The notes beneath the pieces were generated by a model. The model searched no databases. It was not told the DNA's origin and worked only from the letters and a program-made list of their open reading frames with translations. Both the position numbers and the translations under genes were made by a program. This document shows positions 4,573-6,493 of a DNA stretch of 6,493 nucleotides, piece by piece. This DNA comes from an uncultured Bacteriovoracaceae bacterium (GTDB lineage Bacteria; Bdellovibrionota; Bacteriovoracia; Bacteriovoracales; Bacteriovoracaceae): positions 1 to 6,493 of the forward strand of contig CALFYV010000187.1 in the NCBI GenBank assembly GCA_937952395.1, read 5' to 3'. The stretch's first letter is position 1. Every line of letters begins with the position of its first letter.

Positions 4573-6322
4573 GCAATGATGGGGCCGTTGATGATTTTAT
4601 CATAATGGTCTTTCCTAAATGAATTTCTAATCCTAAATAACTTATTAGGTGGCTTATCAATTTAGAATCTGTAATTCTGCTTTGATGTTCAAAATCATGA
4701 TTGATCAGTAGCTCAATAAAATCTTTTCTCTCACACATACTTCCTGTAAGCGTTTTGTTTTCTTCATGAGAAATAAGAAGATAGTGAGAAAAAGAAGTAA
4801 TGATTTCACCCATTATCAAATAAAAAATCATGGCCAGTACGGAGCGATTAAGTGGCTGCTCAAAAGCTTCAATACGTTTGATATCTATATTAAGCTTCAT
4901 ATTATTTTCTATTAATCGAAATCTTAATAAATGAAAAGCTTGCTCAAATGATTCGACAACTAACTTTTTATCAGAAGATTTAAAAGTATTTTTCAAATCC
5001 ATGGGTTTAATTTTGGAAAAACCTAAGAATGTTTGAACAAGGTCACGACAGCGTCGTGCACCTTTTTTCATCTCTAAAAGATGAGATATGGTCTCATCAC
5101 TTAAGTTATCTTCAAGCTCAAAGACAGAAAGAGCGGCTAAAATACCTGCTAATGGATTATTGAGTTCGTGAGCTATTGAACTACTCACAATACCTAATTC
5201 CTCATTCGAAGGAGCCAAGAGTGTTTTTGCTTGTTCATAGTCATTTGAAACAAATACAAAAAATAAATTTGCAGTCTCATGAGAATCAATTTCTTTTTTA
5301 AAAACTTTATAAGTTTTAGAGTTGATATTAATCGTTTGATTATGATCTAGCTTTAAACATTCTTTACCCATCAATTCTAAATTAATAAATTGAGCATTAT
5401 GACGGATAAGATCCCCTTTTAAGTTAAAAAGCGCCATGGGTGTTTTAATTTTAAAAAAAGAGTCCTCCCAGATCTGGTGCTCTTCTTCAAATCGGTTGAT
5501 CAAGTTTCGTCTTATGAATGTATTTAAATAAATACGAAACAAGTGCATGAGAAGAAAAGCTTTTTGCCCATCAACTTCTGGATTTTTGACGCCAATATAC
5601 TCTTCCACTTCGGTATTGATGATAACCGGAATAGTGTAACTACATGCACTTACTTCTTCGAGTTGTTCCGGTTGTAGAAAAACCAATTCAGAGTGAGTAT
5701 ATTCATACCAAAAATTCAATAGAGAAACTTTCAGCTCATCTTTGCTTTTAATTTGAAAGCAATATTCTTCGAAGAAGTTTAGTTCTTCAATAACTTGAAC
5801 CTCATGGGTTTTATTTTTTAAAATAGTGAGTTTTTCCTGAAGGTACTTAGAGTAATTTTTTTCTAATCTTAAAAGCTTTTTAAAATTCTTAAATGATTGC
5901 GTTCTCGTTTTTAATCTTTTTTCTTCAATTGCATCCCAATAACTTCGCCTTAACTCATCATTGAAGTTTCCAAGTTGATTTAACTCAATTTTTTTTATCG
6001 CTGTATTATCTTGAGATAAATGAGGATTTTCAAACAAAGAAAGTTCTTTTTTTTCTAAGTAGAAAATTTTCGCCTGTTCACTTAAATCCGAAAAATTAGA
6101 TAAGGAATCCTCAGCAGAAATTAAAAAAACCTCATTTGAATTGGCTTGATTTTTCTTCTCTTTATAAAAATCTGCCTTATCCTTAATAACTCTGAAATAA
6201 TGACTCTTTATTTGTTTTAACAATATTTGATACGACTCTTCATCCTGCTCTTTTAAATGAGCATCAATGAAAACAGATAATTTGTGATTTTCATTGATAG
6301 TCTCTTGTGTATAATTAATCAT
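4556..6322 (-). CDS. Soluble sensor histidine kinase with degenerate ATP-binding domain
   Basis: A 588-residue protein with no signal peptide or membrane segment, so probably cytoplasmic. Residues 1-175 are highly charged and helical, likely with coiled coil. About 176-275 may be a GAF-like sensor. About 282-362 looks PAS-like (TPMALFNLKGDLIRHNAQF near 294-312). The HisKA domain (about 373-440) is clear: IVSSSIAHELNNPLAGIL with phospho-acceptor His385, and the X-region GARRCRDLVQTFLGFSK (421-437). The E386-x-x-N389 motif of HisKA phosphatases is present. The following 130 residues occupy the place of HATPase_c but lack the N-box asparagines (LAMIFYLIMGEIITS, 496-510), a G1 DxGxG (only INHDFEHQ, 540-547) and any GTGLGL G2 box (ITDSKLISHLIS, 550-561). 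The closing GLEIHLGKTIMIKSS still fits the last strands of that fold. The start overlaps the peptidase stop (ATGA), with AGG just upstream. No response regulator is visible in the window. Confidence 0.82.
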   Translation of the reverse strand: MINYTQETINENHKLSVFIDAHLKEQDEESYQILLKQIKSHYFRVIKDKADFYKEKKNQANSNEVFLISAEDSLSNFSDLSEQAKIFYLEKKELSLFENPHLSQDNTAIKKIELNQLGNFNDELRRSYWDAIEEKRLKTRTQSFKNFKKLLRLEKNYSKYLQEKLTILKNKTHEVQVIEELNFFEEYCFQIKSKDELKVSLLNFWYEYTHSELVFLQPEQLEEVSACSYTIPVIINTEVEEYIGVKNPEVDGQKAFLLMHLFRIYLNTFIRRNLINRFEEEHQIWEDSFFKIKTPMALFNLKGDLIRHNAQFINLELMGKECLKLDHNQTININSKTYKVFKKEIDSHETANLFFVFVSNDYEQAKTLLAPSNEELGIVSSSIAHELNNPLAGILAALSVFELEDNLSDETISHLLEMKKGARRCRDLVQTFLGFSKIKPMDLKNTFKSSDKKLVVESFEQAFHLLRFRLIENNMKLNIDIKRIEAFEQPLNRSVLAMIFYLIMGEIITSFSHYLLISHEENKTLTGSMCERKDFIELLINHDFEHQSRITDSKLISHLISYLGLEIHLGKTIMIKSSTAPSLLKDVT

Positions 6323-6493
6323 TGCCTAAATTGTTTTTTACTGGCTTCAACCAATGAAAAGCCCGATACATTTTCCCCTTGGACTTTAACACCCCAATGT
6401 AAGTGTGGTCCACTAACTCTTCCTGTCATTCCAGCCTTCCCTATAATATCTCCAATATCGGCGATATAACTCTCTTGAACGGCAATTTCGGAG
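6319..6493 (-). CDS. M23 (LytM-type) metallopeptidase, C-terminal end (runs off window)
   Basis: The last 57 codons of a zinc endopeptidase of the kind that cuts peptidoglycan cross-bridges, or serves as an amidase activator when degenerate. Visible are QESYIADIGDIIGKAGMTG, typical of the family's final strands, followed by RVSGPHLHWGVKV. In that stretch the HLH pair supplies a zinc ligand and the catalytic histidine. So this end of the active site is intact and the protein is probably an active enzyme rather than an EnvC/NlpD-like activator. The first zinc-site motif (HxxxD) and any signal peptide lie beyond base 6493. A short tail (SLVEASKKQFRQ) ends the protein. Its TGA stop overlaps the kinase ATG in ATGA, implying co-transcription and translational coupling. 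The promoter is outside the window. Confidence 0.88.
   Translation of the reverse strand, partial: SEIAVQESYIADIGDIIGKAGMTGRVSGPHLHWGVKVQGENVSGFSLVEASKKQFRQ

Noticed and set aside
4590..4615. ATGAT-TTT-ATCAT as a bidirectional terminator for the convergent genes
   Set aside because: The stem is five A+T-rich pairs with a three-base loop and no adjoining U-tract, and it lies inside the kinase coding region.
4556..5010. Frameshift explaining the degenerate kinase C-terminus
   Set aside because: The frame is uninterrupted, the length is right for the domain, and the last strands (GLEIHLGKTIMIKSS) still resemble the fold. Gradual divergence fits better.
6284..6469. Plus-strand frame of 61 codons at the right end
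   Set aside because: It is antisense to the M23 peptidase end, whose HLHWG motif is unmistakable on the minus strand.

Overview
This is an A+T-rich bacterial chromosomal window with tightly packed genes. It holds six protein-coding genes plus a seventh that runs off the left edge or right edge: four complete CDSs in the middle with one small membrane protein gene, and a partial CDS at each end. I see no rRNA, tRNA, CRISPR array, insertion sequence or phage gene. The transporter, the nucleoside phosphorylases, the DnaQ-type exonuclease, the HELNNPLAG-type histidine kinase and the LytM peptidase all fit a free-living Gram-negative bacterium. The style of the proteins and the low GC suggest the Bdellovibrionota, for example a Bacteriovorax-like predator. 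That assignment is an impression from recall, not a demonstration.

Left part (1-2427 and on to 3242): a nucleoside-salvage locus arranged divergently. On the minus strand are the start of a NupC/CNT-family nucleoside:cation symporter (runs off at base 1) and, upstream of it, a 141-residue exported or membrane protein with two glycine-rich hydrophobic segments. On the plus strand are a thymidine/pyrimidine-nucleoside phosphorylase (deoA/pdp) and a purine-nucleoside phosphorylase (punA) joined by a TAATG stop-start overlap. Together they would import nucleosides and cleave them to free bases plus (deoxy)ribose-1-phosphate. The intergenic region 1000-1104 carries a good sigma70-like promoter for the minus genes, which interlocks with a weaker candidate for deoA.

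Middle (3268-4572): 25 bases after punA and on the same strand lies a DEDDh 3'-5' exonuclease (DNA polymerase III epsilon-like). It carries an additional region of about 250 residues that I do not recognise. A small hairpin sits directly before its strong Shine-Dalgarno.

Right part (4556-6493, minus strand): the last 57 codons of an M23 (LytM) peptidase overlap by ATGA with a 588-residue soluble histidine kinase. The kinase has an intact H-box, but its ATP-binding domain has lost the N, G1 and G2 motifs. Its 3' end overlaps the 3' end of the exonuclease gene by 17 bp, tail to tail.

The most notable points are the degenerate kinase domain, a short charged insertion at the substrate site of the NupC-like transporter, the unassigned C-terminal region of the exonuclease, and altered phosphate-site residues in the pyrimidine phosphorylase. 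Nothing here is convincingly a wholly new system.
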